Source of the DNA: Microbacterium sp. ProA8
GTDB taxonomy: Bacteria > Actinomycetota > Actinomycetes > Actinomycetales > Microbacteriaceae
DNA length: 64,000 bases
Reading direction: 5' to 3'
Assembly: GCF_039905635.1 (NCBI RefSeq)
Contig: NZ_CP157000.1
Coordinates: 806,001-870,000 of the forward strand
In this document: positions 48,847-57,374 of the stretch, piece by piece
Numbering within the stretch: the first letter of the stretch is position 1
Layout of the letters: each line of letters begins with the position of its first letter
The notes under the pieces: generated by a model
What the model was told of the DNA's origin: nothing
Databases searched by the model: none
The model's input: only the letters and a program-made list of their open reading frames with translations
Translations under genes and position numbers: made by a program

Positions 48847-48852
48847 TAGCAT
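48847..48852 (+). promoter_or_regulatory. leaderless-type -10 element before the DUF4012 gene
   Basis: TAGCAT ends 6 nt before the GTG at 48859, again with no Shine-Dalgarno sequence. Confidence 0.5.
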
Positions 48853-48858
48853 GGCCAC

Positions 48859-50823
48859 GTGCACTCCGAAGACGCGATCGTAGGTAATCAGCCGCCGCTG
48901 CGGCGCCGCGCCCGCGTGGGGGATCCTGCGGATTCTGCACCGGACCCTGCCGCCGACCCGTTCGCAGACCTCTACGAGCGCGAGAGCGAGAGCGATACAC
49001 CTCGCCGCAAGCGCCGTGTATGGCTGTGGGTCGTTCTTGCGATCGTCGTACTGCTCCTCGTCGTCGGCGCGATCGCGGGAGTGCTGGCGATCCAGTTCCT
49101 CGGCGAGGTGAAGACCGCGCGCTCCGCGCTCGAGAAGGCCAAATCCGGCATTGCCACGCTCAGCTCCCAGTTCGGCTCGGCCGACCAGGCGCAGCTGCAG
49201 TCGACTGCCGACGCGATCACCGCAAACGTCGCCGTCGCCGCCGAAACGGTGGACGGGCCCCTGTGGGACATCGCAGCTCAGGTTCCATTCGTCGGTCAGA
49301 ACGTCGACGCAGTGCAACGCGTGACACGTGCGGTGGACGTCCTCGTGGTGCGCGCTCTCCCGCCCGGCATGCAGTTCATGTCCACCGTCGATCTCGACAA
49401 GCTCACCGTCGAGGGCGGGGGTATCAACCTCGAGCCGTTCCGGCAGGTGCAGGGATCCATCCCAGAGATCTCCGGTGCGTTCTCGGAAGCAGAGGCCCTC
49501 GTCGCCCCGATCGACACGGCCGCCCTGCTGCCTGAGGTGGGGGAGCCGATCGCCGGCATCCTCGATGTCATCGAGGGCGCAGCCCCCGCACTGGCTGTCG
49601 CCGACAAGTACCTCCCGACGCTGCTGAACATCGCAGGGTCGGGCGGGACGAAGACCTACCTGCTCGTCTTTCAGAACAACGCCGAGATCCGCGCGACCGG
49701 CGGCAACCCGGCGTCGAGCATGATCGTCACGATGACCGACGGCAAGCTCGGCTACGCCGACCAGGCCACCTCCGCGACGTTCTACGAGGCGGGAACCCAG
49801 GGAAACGAGTACATCTCGCTCCCGGGTGAGACGACGAAGATCTACCTGCCGACCCTCACACGGCACTCGCAGGACTACAACTTCACCCCGGACTTCCCCA
49901 CCACGGCTCAGCTGTTCCAGGCGATCTTCGCCGACACGACGGGCGCACAGTTCGACGGCGTGATCTCGATCGACCCCGTCGTGCTGTCGAACATGCTGTC
50001 CGTCGCCGGGCCGCTGACTCTTGGAACGGGCGAGCAGATGACGGCGGAGAACGCCGTGAAGATGCTCTTGAGCGACTCGTACGAGATCTACCCCGACGGG
50101 GCGAGCTCGGACGCGTTCTTCACCGACACCGCGAAGCGGGTGTTCGACCACCTCACCTCCTCTTCGTGGGATCCGCTGAAGATGCTCGACGCGCTGAAGC
50201 TCTCAGCCGAGGAACAGCGCGTATACCTCGCGTTCACCGATCCCGCGGCGCAGGCCCTCGCGACGGAGTTCGGTGTCGACGGTGCGCTCCCGGCGGACAA
50301 CGCCGCACAGACGCAGGTCGGCATCTACCTCAATGACTCTTCGGTCGGAAAGCTGGAGTACCACCTGAGTTCGCGCGTCACCGCGACGTGCGACGCGAAC
50401 GCCCGCACGATCACCACGACGATGGACCTGCACAACGGCATCACCGACGACATCAAGTCGGAGTACACGCTCGGGTGGCGCAACGACAACTACGGGTTGC
50501 CGCGCACGACGATGATGCTCGATGTGCTCTACTTCGCGCCGCCGGGGGCGCACATCACGTCCACAGACCCCGCGCGCGGTCAGGTCGCCGGCTGGGAGCG
50601 CAACGGTGTCGAGAAGGGCAATACAGCCCTGAGCAAGACCGTGTTCGTGCCCAAGGACGAGACGGTGTCGGTGTCGTACACCGTGGCGCTGCCGCAGGGC
50701 GACCTCGGCCCGCTCAATCTGCGACACACTCCGACGGCCAACGCCACGCCGGTGACGATCGACGCGAGCTGCGACGCGCTGTTCCCGCCCTCGGCCGACG
50801 GGACGCCCGCCTCCGCAGGCTAG
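48859..50823 (+). CDS. DUF4012 domain-containing membrane protein
   Basis: This 654-residue protein has about 50 cytoplasmic residues, one membrane helix at about 53-76 and a large extracytoplasmic region. The central FQNNAEIRATGGNPASSMIV motif (about residue 274) is characteristic of DUF4012. DUF4012 genes are frequent in actinobacterial exopolysaccharide clusters, which agrees with the neighbouring ugd, tyrosine-kinase, wzy and wzx genes. Some relation to LytR-CpsA-Psr-type glycan attachment has been considered for such proteins, but no activity can be assigned from this sequence. Confidence 0.85.
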   Translation: MHSEDAIVGNQPPLRRRARVGDPADSAPDPAADPFADLYERESESDTPRRKRRVWLWVVLAIVVLLLVVGAIAGVLAIQFLGEVKTARSALEKAKSGIATLSSQFGSADQAQLQSTADAITANVAVAAETVDGPLWDIAAQVPFVGQNVDAVQRVTRAVDVLVVRALPPGMQFMSTVDLDKLTVEGGGINLEPFRQVQGSIPEISGAFSEAEALVAPIDTAALLPEVGEPIAGILDVIEGAAPALAVADKYLPTLLNIAGSGGTKTYLLVFQNNAEIRATGGNPASSMIVTMTDGKLGYADQATSATFYEAGTQGNEYISLPGETTKIYLPTLTRHSQDYNFTPDFPTTAQLFQAIFADTTGAQFDGVISIDPVVLSNMLSVAGPLTLGTGEQMTAENAVKMLLSDSYEIYPDGASSDAFFTDTAKRVFDHLTSSSWDPLKMLDALKLSAEEQRVYLAFTDPAAQALATEFGVDGALPADNAAQTQVGIYLNDSSVGKLEYHLSSRVTATCDANARTITTTMDLHNGITDDIKSEYTLGWRNDNYGLPRTTMMLDVLYFAPPGAHITSTDPARGQVAGWERNGVEKGNTALSKTVFVPKDETVSVSYTVALPQGDLGPLNLRHTPTANATPVTIDASCDALFPPSADGTPASAG

Positions 50824-50857
50824 GCCACGCGCCGGGCGGGTCCCGCCGGGGGATCCG

Positions 50858-52183
50858 TCAGGGACGTCCCATCCCGAAGTACGCCCACCCTGCGGCCCGC
50901 CACGCGCCCGCGTCGAGGCAGTTGCGACCATCGACGATGATGCGTCCGGTCGCGAGGTTCCCGGCGTGCTCAGGCGCGAGTTGACGGCGGTATTCGTCCC
51001 ATTCGGTGACGACGATCACGGCGTCGGCACCGCGCAGCGCCTCGTCGCGATCCTCGACATAGGTGAGCTGCGGGTGCAGCCGGCGGGCGTTGCGGATGGC
51101 GGCTGGATCGGTGACGGTGACGGATGCCCCGAGTCCGTGAAGACGAACCGCGACATCGAGACCGGGCGAGTCGCGGATGTCGTCGCTGTGAGGCTTGAAG
51201 GCCGCGCCGAGCACCGTGATCTTCTTCTTGAAGACCGATCCGTCGAAGGCCTCGGCTACGAGGTCGACAGCCCTGTCGCGGCGACGCAGGTTGATGGCAT
51301 CGACCTCGCGCAGGAACGCCACAGACTCGCCTCTGCCGAGCTCTTCGGCCCGCGCCGCGAAGGCGCGGATGTCTTTCGGCAGGCACCCCCCGCCGAACCC
51401 GATGCCGGCGCCGAGGAAGCGACGGCCGATGCGCACGTCGTGTCCGATCGCGTCGGCGAGCTGGGTGACATCGGCGCCGGTGACCTCGGCGATCTCTGCC
51501 ATCGCGTTGATGAACGAGATCTTGGTCGCGAGGAAGGCGTTGGCCGCGACCTTGACGAGCTCGGCCGTCGCCCAGTCGGTGACGATGAACGGTGTGTTCT
51601 TCGCAATGGCCGGGTGGTAGACCTCACGCAGCACGTCCGCCGGGTCGGTCTTTTCTCCGGTCGCCGAGCTCTTCGAAGGGCCGACACCCACCACGAGCCT
51701 GTCGGGCTCGATCGTGTCTTTCACGGCCCAGCCCTCGCGCAGGAACTCGGGGTTCCACACGAGCGTTGCACCGGTGGCCTCGATGCGCGGCGCGAGCTCT
51801 GCGGCGGTGCCGACGGGCACCGTCGACTTTCCTGCCACCACGTCACCCGCGCTGAGGTGCGGGAGCAGGGCGTCGACCGCAGCGTTCACGTATGTGAGGT
51901 CTGCGGCGGACCCGTCCTTCTGCTGCGGAGTGCCGACGCCGATGAAGTGCACCGATGCCCCGGATGCCTCCGACACGTCGGTCGTGAACCGCAGGCGGCC
52001 CGACGCGACGCCGGCCGTGAGCAGCTCCTGGAGATGGGGCTCGTAGAACGGCGCCTCACCTCGGGAGAGGGACTCGACCTTGCGCGAGTCGACGTCGATG
52101 CCGATCACTTCGTGCCCGATCGACGCCATCGCGGCCGCGTGGACGGCACCGAGGTATCCGCAGCCGATCACAGACAGGCGCAC
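50858..52183 (-). CDS. ugd: UDP-glucose 6-dehydrogenase
   Basis: The 441-residue enzyme oxidises UDP-glucose to UDP-glucuronate, a precursor for acidic exopolysaccharide. The NAD-binding start is VIGCGYLGAVHAAAM, the substrate loop NPEFLREGWAVKDT is present, and the catalytic Cys is in GFGGGCLPKDIRAF. The C-terminal domain includes KKITVLGAAFKPHSDDIRDSP. The GTG at 52183 has GGAGA 6 nt upstream. It is the last gene of a minus-strand unit with two tyrosine autokinases. A longer frame upstream lacks a ribosome-binding site. Confidence 0.95.
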   Translation of the reverse strand: MRLSVIGCGYLGAVHAAAMASIGHEVIGIDVDSRKVESLSRGEAPFYEPHLQELLTAGVASGRLRFTTDVSEASGASVHFIGVGTPQQKDGSAADLTYVNAAVDALLPHLSAGDVVAGKSTVPVGTAAELAPRIEATGATLVWNPEFLREGWAVKDTIEPDRLVVGVGPSKSSATGEKTDPADVLREVYHPAIAKNTPFIVTDWATAELVKVAANAFLATKISFINAMAEIAEVTGADVTQLADAIGHDVRIGRRFLGAGIGFGGGCLPKDIRAFAARAEELGRGESVAFLREVDAINLRRRDRAVDLVAEAFDGSVFKKKITVLGAAFKPHSDDIRDSPGLDVAVRLHGLGASVTVTDPAAIRNARRLHPQLTYVEDRDEALRGADAVIVVTEWDEYRRQLAPEHAGNLATGRIIVDGRNCLDAGAWRAAGWAYFGMGRP

Positions 52184-52265
52184 GAGGTTCTCCGTTCGCG
52201 CGGCGGAGCGCCGCGTGAACATTCCTATCAGACGCCGTGAACCTGATTGAGCCGAGCCCCGGTCA

Positions 52266-53705
52266 TCAGGCGGAGGCCTTGGCGCGGTTTCGTGCCTTCG
52301 CCGATCCGCGTTTCGCCGACTTCTTCGAGCCATCGGCGTCATGCGTGGAGCCGTACGTATAAGCGCCGTAACCGTAGCTGTCGGGCCCGCGCGTGGGCAG
52401 CATCGTCATGACGAGGCCGAGCAGCTGTCCGCCGGCTGTCTCGAGGCTGCGGATGGCGCCGGTGAGGTCGTGCTTGTTGGTCTTGCCGGACGCCGCGACC
52501 ATGATGACGCCGCGTGTCTTCTTGCTCAGCACGGCGGCGTCGGTGACGAGCAGCAGCGGCGGCGCGTCGATGAGCACGTAGTCGAAGTGCTCGGTGAGCG
52601 CGGCCAGAACGTGGTCCATCGCGACCGCGCCGAGCAGCTCGCTCGGATTCGGGGGCACAGCGCCCGAGGTCAGCACGAAGAGCTGGCCGCGGCCCCACTT
52701 CTGCAGCGCGTCGGCGAGCTCGACCCGGCCGATGAGCACGTCGGTGAGCCCCACGCCACCCTCGATGCCCATGTAGTCTGCGACGCGCGGCAGACGCAGG
52801 TCGCCGTCGACGAGCGCGACGCGAGCGCCGGTCTCGGCCAGTGCGATCGCAAGGTTCGCAGTGGTGGTCGACTTTCCTTCACCAGGTCCGGCGCTCGAGA
52901 CGACGAAGGAACGCGGCCCGCCCTCGATATTGAGGAACTGCAGGTTCGTGCGCAGGGACCGGAACGACTCGGCGCGGGGGCTGCGGGGGTCGGCGTGCAC
53001 GATGAGCGGGCGCTTCTGCGCGCCCGGGTCGAAGGCGATGCCGCCGAGCAGGGGAGCGGTCGTGAGCTGCTCGATATCGTGCAGCGTGCGCACGCGCGTG
53101 TCGAGCACGGTCCGCAGCACGCCGATGCCGATTCCGGCGGCCAGGCCGAGCAGCGTGCCGAGCGCGATGTTGAGCATGGTGTTGGGGCTCGACGGGTTCG
53201 CCGGGGCCACCGCCGGCTGCACCGTCGTCACCTGCACGGGGCTCGCGGCATCCGGCGTCGTGGGCTGCTCGAGGGTCGTCTGCACTGCGTTGGCCAGACT
53301 GGCCGCCGTGGCGTCGGCGATGGCTGCCGCCTGCTCAGGGTCAGTGTCGGTGACGGTGATGTCGATCATCACGGTGTTGAGGGGAGCGGATGCCGACACT
53401 TGGCCGCTCAGCTGAGCGGCGGTCATGTCGAGCCCGAGCTGTTCGATCACGGGGTCGAGCACGAGCGCCGTGTTGACGACATCCACGTAGCTCGCAACGA
53501 TCTGACGAGCGAAAGTCGTGCCCTGCACGAGGTCCCCCGTGGCGGCCCCTTCTGAGCGCACCGACACATAGAGCTGAGTCGTCGACTGGTACTCCGGGTC
53601 CTGCGTGAAGGAGTACGCCGCACCTGCGGCTGCGCCGACGAAGGTGAGCACGAGGATGAGGATCCAGTTCTTGTGCAGGATCCTGATGTAGTCGCGCAGT
53701 TCCAC
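52266..53705 (-). CDS. polysaccharide chain-length/tyrosine autokinase (Wzz-Wzc type), copy 1
   Basis: The 479-residue protein has an N-terminal Wzz domain (helices at about 15-32 and 175-195) fused to a bacterial tyrosine kinase. Walker A is SAGPGEGKSTT near residue 275, the Asp-rich VALVDGDLR follows, and IDAPPLLLVTDAA is near 377. The C terminus has closely spaced Tyr (SYGYGAYTYG), which are probable autophosphorylation sites, followed by a very basic tail. Such kinases control polymer length and export. The start is the GTG at 53705. It lies between ugd and a second, related kinase. Confidence 0.93.
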   Translation of the reverse strand: MELRDYIRILHKNWILILVLTFVGAAAGAAYSFTQDPEYQSTTQLYVSVRSEGAATGDLVQGTTFARQIVASYVDVVNTALVLDPVIEQLGLDMTAAQLSGQVSASAPLNTVMIDITVTDTDPEQAAAIADATAASLANAVQTTLEQPTTPDAASPVQVTTVQPAVAPANPSSPNTMLNIALGTLLGLAAGIGIGVLRTVLDTRVRTLHDIEQLTTAPLLGGIAFDPGAQKRPLIVHADPRSPRAESFRSLRTNLQFLNIEGGPRSFVVSSAGPGEGKSTTTANLAIALAETGARVALVDGDLRLPRVADYMGIEGGVGLTDVLIGRVELADALQKWGRGQLFVLTSGAVPPNPSELLGAVAMDHVLAALTEHFDYVLIDAPPLLLVTDAAVLSKKTRGVIMVAASGKTNKHDLTGAIRSLETAGGQLLGLVMTMLPTRGPDSYGYGAYTYGSTHDADGSKKSAKRGSAKARNRAKASA

Positions 53706-53798
53706 GTCGCTAGATTTCCTTCGTCGTCAGGCGCAAACGGGCAGAGCGTGCGCCGTCGGCCATTGTCTCACAGGGCGCGACTCAGACCTGGGCGGCTC

Positions 53799-55172
53799 CT
53801 AGGAGGCGGCGTGCGTCACCCCGTAGGTGTACTGGCTGTACGCCGTGCTGTCGGGACCCTTGGTCGGGAGCTTGGTGATGATGACGCCCAGCAGCTTGGC
53901 GTCGGCTGAGGCGATGGCCTTTACCGCTCCGGCGAGCTGCGGCTTGCGTGTCGAGCCGGACGCTGCCACGAGGATCGCTCCGGTCGTGAGGCGTGTGAGG
54001 ACGGCCGCGTCGGTCACGGCAAGCAGCGGGGGCGCGTCGATGATGATGTAGTCGAAGGCGCGGCGCAGCTCTTCGAGCGTCTTCCACATGGCCCGCGAGC
54101 CGAGCAGTTCGGCCGGGTTCGGCGGCAGGCTCCCCGCCGGAAGCAGGAACAGCTTGCTGCGCCCCCACGGCTGCATCGCGCCCGACAGGGGCACTCGTCC
54201 GACGAGCACGTCCGACAGCCCCACGCCGCCCTCGATGTTGAAGTTGTCGGCGACGCGCGGCTTGCGAAGGTCGGCGTCGAGGAGCGCGACCCGCATGCCG
54301 GTCTCGGCGAGCGTCAACGCAAGGTTCGCGGCGGTCGTCGACTTGCCCTCGGCGGGTGCCGAGCTGGTGATGACGAACGCGGGAGTTCCCGCTTCGACGT
54401 TCAGGAACTGCACGTTCGTACGCACCCGCCGGAACGCCTCGGAGCGTGGGTCGTGGGGTGCGGCCCGCACAACCAGCGGCCGCTCGGCCGATTCGGGGTC
54501 GAACGGGATGCCGCCCAGGATCGGCGCATCGACGACGGCTTCGACATCCTGGACGGTCCGCACGCGGGTATCGAGCACCGAACGCAGCAGGGCGAGGCCG
54601 GTTCCGGCAGCGAGGCCCACGAGCAGGCCGAGAGCGAGGTCGAGCCGCAGGTTGGGCGACGACGGCTCGGTCGGCACCTTCGCGGCCGAGATGGTCTCGA
54701 CGCGCACCTTGCTCTCCGCCTCGGTGCCGGTGGGCGCTTCGAGCTCGGTCGTGACGGCGGTGGCCAGGCTGTCGCCGATCGCGTTGGCCAGCTGCGCGGC
54801 CTGGCTGGGGTTCTCGTCGGTGACGGTGATCGTCATCACCTGGGTGTTGAGAGGAGCGGATGCCGTGACCTGCGCGGCGAGCTCGCCCGAGGTCGTGTCG
54901 AGGCCGAGGTCTTGGATGACTGAGTCGAGCACGATCGCGGTCGGCACGACCCGCACATAGTTGGTCACCGCCTGGCGGGCGTAGCTGGTGCTCTGCGCGA
55001 GGTCCCACGCGGCGCCGCTGTTGCGGACGGAGACGAACTGCTGCACGGTCGACTGGTACAGCGTGGGCGAGAGCAGCGCTGTCATAGCTCCGACCGAGCC
55101 GCCGATGATCGTGCACGCGAGGATCAGCAGCCAGCTGCGCCGAAGCAGCGCCACATAGTCCCTCAGCTGCAA
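53799..55172 (-). CDS. polysaccharide chain-length/tyrosine autokinase (Wzz-Wzc type), copy 2
   Basis: The TTG at 55172 gives 457 residues that align from end to end with the next kinase (LQLRDYVALLRRSW against ELRDYIRILHKNW). Walker A is SSAPAEGKSTT near residue 274 and the second site is IDAPPLLAVTDAA. The Tyr cluster is sparser (TAYSQYTYG) and the basic tail is missing. The two genes are a tandem duplication that has diverged. Earlier starts would enter the divergent promoter region toward 55287. Confidence 0.92.
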   Translation of the reverse strand: MQLRDYVALLRRSWLLILACTIIGGSVGAMTALLSPTLYQSTVQQFVSVRNSGAAWDLAQSTSYARQAVTNYVRVVPTAIVLDSVIQDLGLDTTSGELAAQVTASAPLNTQVMTITVTDENPSQAAQLANAIGDSLATAVTTELEAPTGTEAESKVRVETISAAKVPTEPSSPNLRLDLALGLLVGLAAGTGLALLRSVLDTRVRTVQDVEAVVDAPILGGIPFDPESAERPLVVRAAPHDPRSEAFRRVRTNVQFLNVEAGTPAFVITSSAPAEGKSTTAANLALTLAETGMRVALLDADLRKPRVADNFNIEGGVGLSDVLVGRVPLSGAMQPWGRSKLFLLPAGSLPPNPAELLGSRAMWKTLEELRRAFDYIIIDAPPLLAVTDAAVLTRLTTGAILVAASGSTRKPQLAGAVKAIASADAKLLGVIITKLPTKGPDSTAYSQYTYGVTHAAS

Positions 55173-55286
55173 CGATCCCCCCACAGGTCTGCGGCCACAC
55201 AGGCGCGCCCGGCTATTCTGAATGCTGGCGCCGGATGTGCGCGCCGAACAGCACATTCGATCCTCGCACATCACGAACGGTCTGCC

Positions 55287-56456
55287 ATGAGCTCACTCGC
55301 CCGTCTCTTCCCCGAAGACACGTCCGCCACGTCGGCCGTGCCTGCGGTGTCGAGCCGTGAGGAGTCGGAGCGGGTCGAGCAGCTTTTCGCGAAGCCGCAG
55401 ACGCCAACGGGCGCGGCACCGACAGCGGTCGACGACACTGCTGACCTGCAGGCGCTCGTAGGGGGGCGCGGTCGTGCGATGGCGATGGGCGGTGGCCCGG
55501 TCGCGGCTCCTACGCGGATCCGCCGGGCTGGCAACACCGTCGACGTGCTCAATGTCGTCACCGCTGTGATCGCGGTGCTCGCGCTGGTGCTGGCCACCGT
55601 CGTCGCCTGGATCGTGATCGCGTCGGCATCGCCCGAGACCGACGCGCTGCGCACCCTCTCACAGAGCGAGGCAGTGCTTGCGAATGAGACGCAGGCGGTG
55701 AATGCCGCCATCGGCCGGGTCGACCAGTCGCGCGCCGACGGCATCGCACTCGGACAGCAGTTCCAGCTGCCTCTCACGCAACTGCAGGGCATGAGCGACG
55801 ACGCCGCGCTGGCTGCGGCCGAGACGGCGCGCGCCGCCTATCTCGCGGCTCTCGAGGGGCTGGCGGTTCCCGCGACGGTGACGGCATACGCGTCGCCTCC
55901 GGTAGATGAGGAGTCGCTGCCGTCGATCGGTGCGGCGATCGAGGGCGTGTCGACCCGTTCGACCGAGGTGTCGGGGGTGGCCGATTCCATCGCTGACCTG
56001 CGCACGCAGCTGTTCACTCTCGATCGCACGTTCGCGGCGGCGATGGCGACGTTCGCGGCGACGCTTCCCGCGAGCGCCCAGATCATCGTCGAAGAGAACC
56101 CATACGCAGACGAGACGTTCGCCGAGGCGGTGACGCAGACGGCGGATGCCGTCGCCACGAGCGCGCTCGCGACAGCGGAGTCGATCGCAACCCTTTCCGC
56201 ATACTCCACGGCGGTCACCGCGCTGCGCGAGGATCAAGAGCGCGCCGAGATCGAGATCGCGGAACAGCTGGCTCGCGAGGAGGAGGAGCGCCGCCGGCAG
56301 CAGTCGGGCGGCGGTGGCGGCGGTGAGGAGACAACGGATCCCACGACTCCGACCGATCCGACCGTCCCGACGGATCCGACGGAGCCCACCGACCCGACCA
56401 CTCCGGTCGAACCTCCGGTCGAACCGCCGCCCGGCGAGGGCGGCGGCAACGGCTGA
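55287..56456 (+). CDS. unknown single-pass membrane protein in the exopolysaccharide locus
   Basis: This 389-residue protein has about 85 cytoplasmic residues and one membrane helix at about 90-113. A long helical, Ala-rich extracytoplasmic region without Cys follows, then a coiled-coil stretch ending EEEERRRQQSGGGGGG, and a tail of (P)TDPT repeats and Pro-rich sequence. The topology recalls a Wzz-like co-polymerase with a single helix, or a spacer reaching into the wall. It is divergent from the kinase operon (114 bp) and convergent with the phosphatase gene. TATTCT at 55214-55219 is a possible -10. No family is recognised. Confidence 0.7.
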   Translation: MSSLARLFPEDTSATSAVPAVSSREESERVEQLFAKPQTPTGAAPTAVDDTADLQALVGGRGRAMAMGGGPVAAPTRIRRAGNTVDVLNVVTAVIAVLALVLATVVAWIVIASASPETDALRTLSQSEAVLANETQAVNAAIGRVDQSRADGIALGQQFQLPLTQLQGMSDDAALAAAETARAAYLAALEGLAVPATVTAYASPPVDEESLPSIGAAIEGVSTRSTEVSGVADSIADLRTQLFTLDRTFAAAMATFAATLPASAQIIVEENPYADETFAEAVTQTADAVATSALATAESIATLSAYSTAVTALREDQERAEIEIAEQLAREEEERRRQQSGGGGGGEETTDPTTPTDPTVPTDPTEPTDPTTPVEPPVEPPPGEGGGNG

Positions 56457-56473
56457 TCCGAACCCTTTCACTC

Positions 56474-56504
56474 GGTCGTTGACAGTGCGAAGCGAGGCGA
56501 AACG
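56474..56504 (+). repeat. dispersed repeat, short form
   Basis: A 31-nt copy beginning GGTCGTTGACAGTGCGAAGC and ending GGCGAAACG, like 9173-9203 with a few changes. It lies between convergent genes. Confidence 0.85.
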
Positions 56505-56517
56505 CCCGAATCTTCCC

Positions 56518-56554
56518 GGTCGTTGAGCGAGCGAGGAACGAGCGAGACGAAACG
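56518..56554 (+). repeat. dispersed repeat, long form
   Basis: A 37-nt copy beginning GGTCGTTGAGCGAGCGAGGA. It differs by one base from the reverse complement of the left arm at 9127-9163. It is in direct orientation with the copy at 56474. Confidence 0.9.
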
Positions 56555-56568
56555 TCCCGAGCCTCCGC

Positions 56569-57168
56569 TTACCGCGCCGTCATAGCGATCGACATCACCC
56601 GCACGACCTGATCCACAGCAGGCACCAACTGCGAGGCAGACAACTGGTACGTCTCCCACGAGCGGCGGTACGGGTCGATCACGTCGTCGTCGGCAGGGTC
56701 GGCGGGCGGTGCGCTCATGCCGCGCTGCGCGGCGACGGCGGCCACCGCAGCGCGGGCTCGTGCACGTCCGTCGGCGCCGCCGACGACGGATGCCGCAGCG
56801 ATCTCGTCGTCGGTGGTGTCAGCCGCCAGCCGCGCGAACTCGCGCAGCGTGAAGGCCGACCGCAACCGCGCCGGCGCGAGCTCGACGATCTTCCGCCGGT
56901 GCTCGCGGCTCATCGCCAGAATGAGGTCGGGGGAGCGCAACTCGGCGTCGGTGAGGTAGCGCGAGCGGTGATTGTCGGCGATCTCAGCCGCGACACCGAG
57001 CGCGAGGGCGAGGCGTTGCGCCTCCGCCGTCATCGCCGCGCTGGCGAGCCCCATCGTTCCTGCGCTGTGCACCAGCGGCGCGTACGTGGCGAGCCGAGTG
57101 CGCAGCAGCGTCTCGGCGAGTGGAGAACGGCAGATGTTGCCGGTACACACGGTGAGTATCTCGAACAT
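56569..57168 (-). CDS. low-molecular-weight protein-tyrosine phosphatase (Wzb/YwqE-like role)
   Basis: The 199-residue protein has the CX5RS loop VCTGNICRSP (Cys8, Arg14) at its N terminus. The acid loop DDVIDPYRRSW is near residue 165, though the insert before it is longer than in the usual 150-residue enzyme. It would dephosphorylate the tyrosine cluster of the adjacent autokinases and so set their cycle. The ATG at 57168 has GAGAAAGAG upstream. It is convergent with the unknown membrane protein gene, with two repeats between. Confidence 0.92.
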   Translation of the reverse strand: MFEILTVCTGNICRSPLAETLLRTRLATYAPLVHSAGTMGLASAAMTAEAQRLALALGVAAEIADNHRSRYLTDAELRSPDLILAMSREHRRKIVELAPARLRSAFTLREFARLAADTTDDEIAAASVVGGADGRARARAAVAAVAAQRGMSAPPADPADDDVIDPYRRSWETYQLSASQLVPAVDQVVRVMSIAMTAR

Positions 57169-57362
57169 CGCTCTTTCTCAGTGGTCCCGATGGGTCGGCC
57201 GGCGCGTGAGTTCGATCGTACGCGAGGGTTCTGGCAGCGGTGGCGCCGACTCAGTTCCCCAGGCGTACGCCCGCACCCCCATCGGCTCATCGCGATCCCT
57301 CTCGAAGTGCACGCAGGACGCCAAGCGCGTGGGAGCCGATGAGTGTCCGGTTGCACAGCGGC

Positions 57363-57368
57363 TAGCCT
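57363..57368 (+). promoter_or_regulatory. leaderless-type -10 element before the polymerase gene
   Basis: TAGCCT ends 6 nt before the ATG at 57375 and no Shine-Dalgarno sequence is present. It would drive the wzy-GT2-wzx-GT2-wbsX unit. Confidence 0.5.
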
Positions 57369-57374
57369 TGTCTG

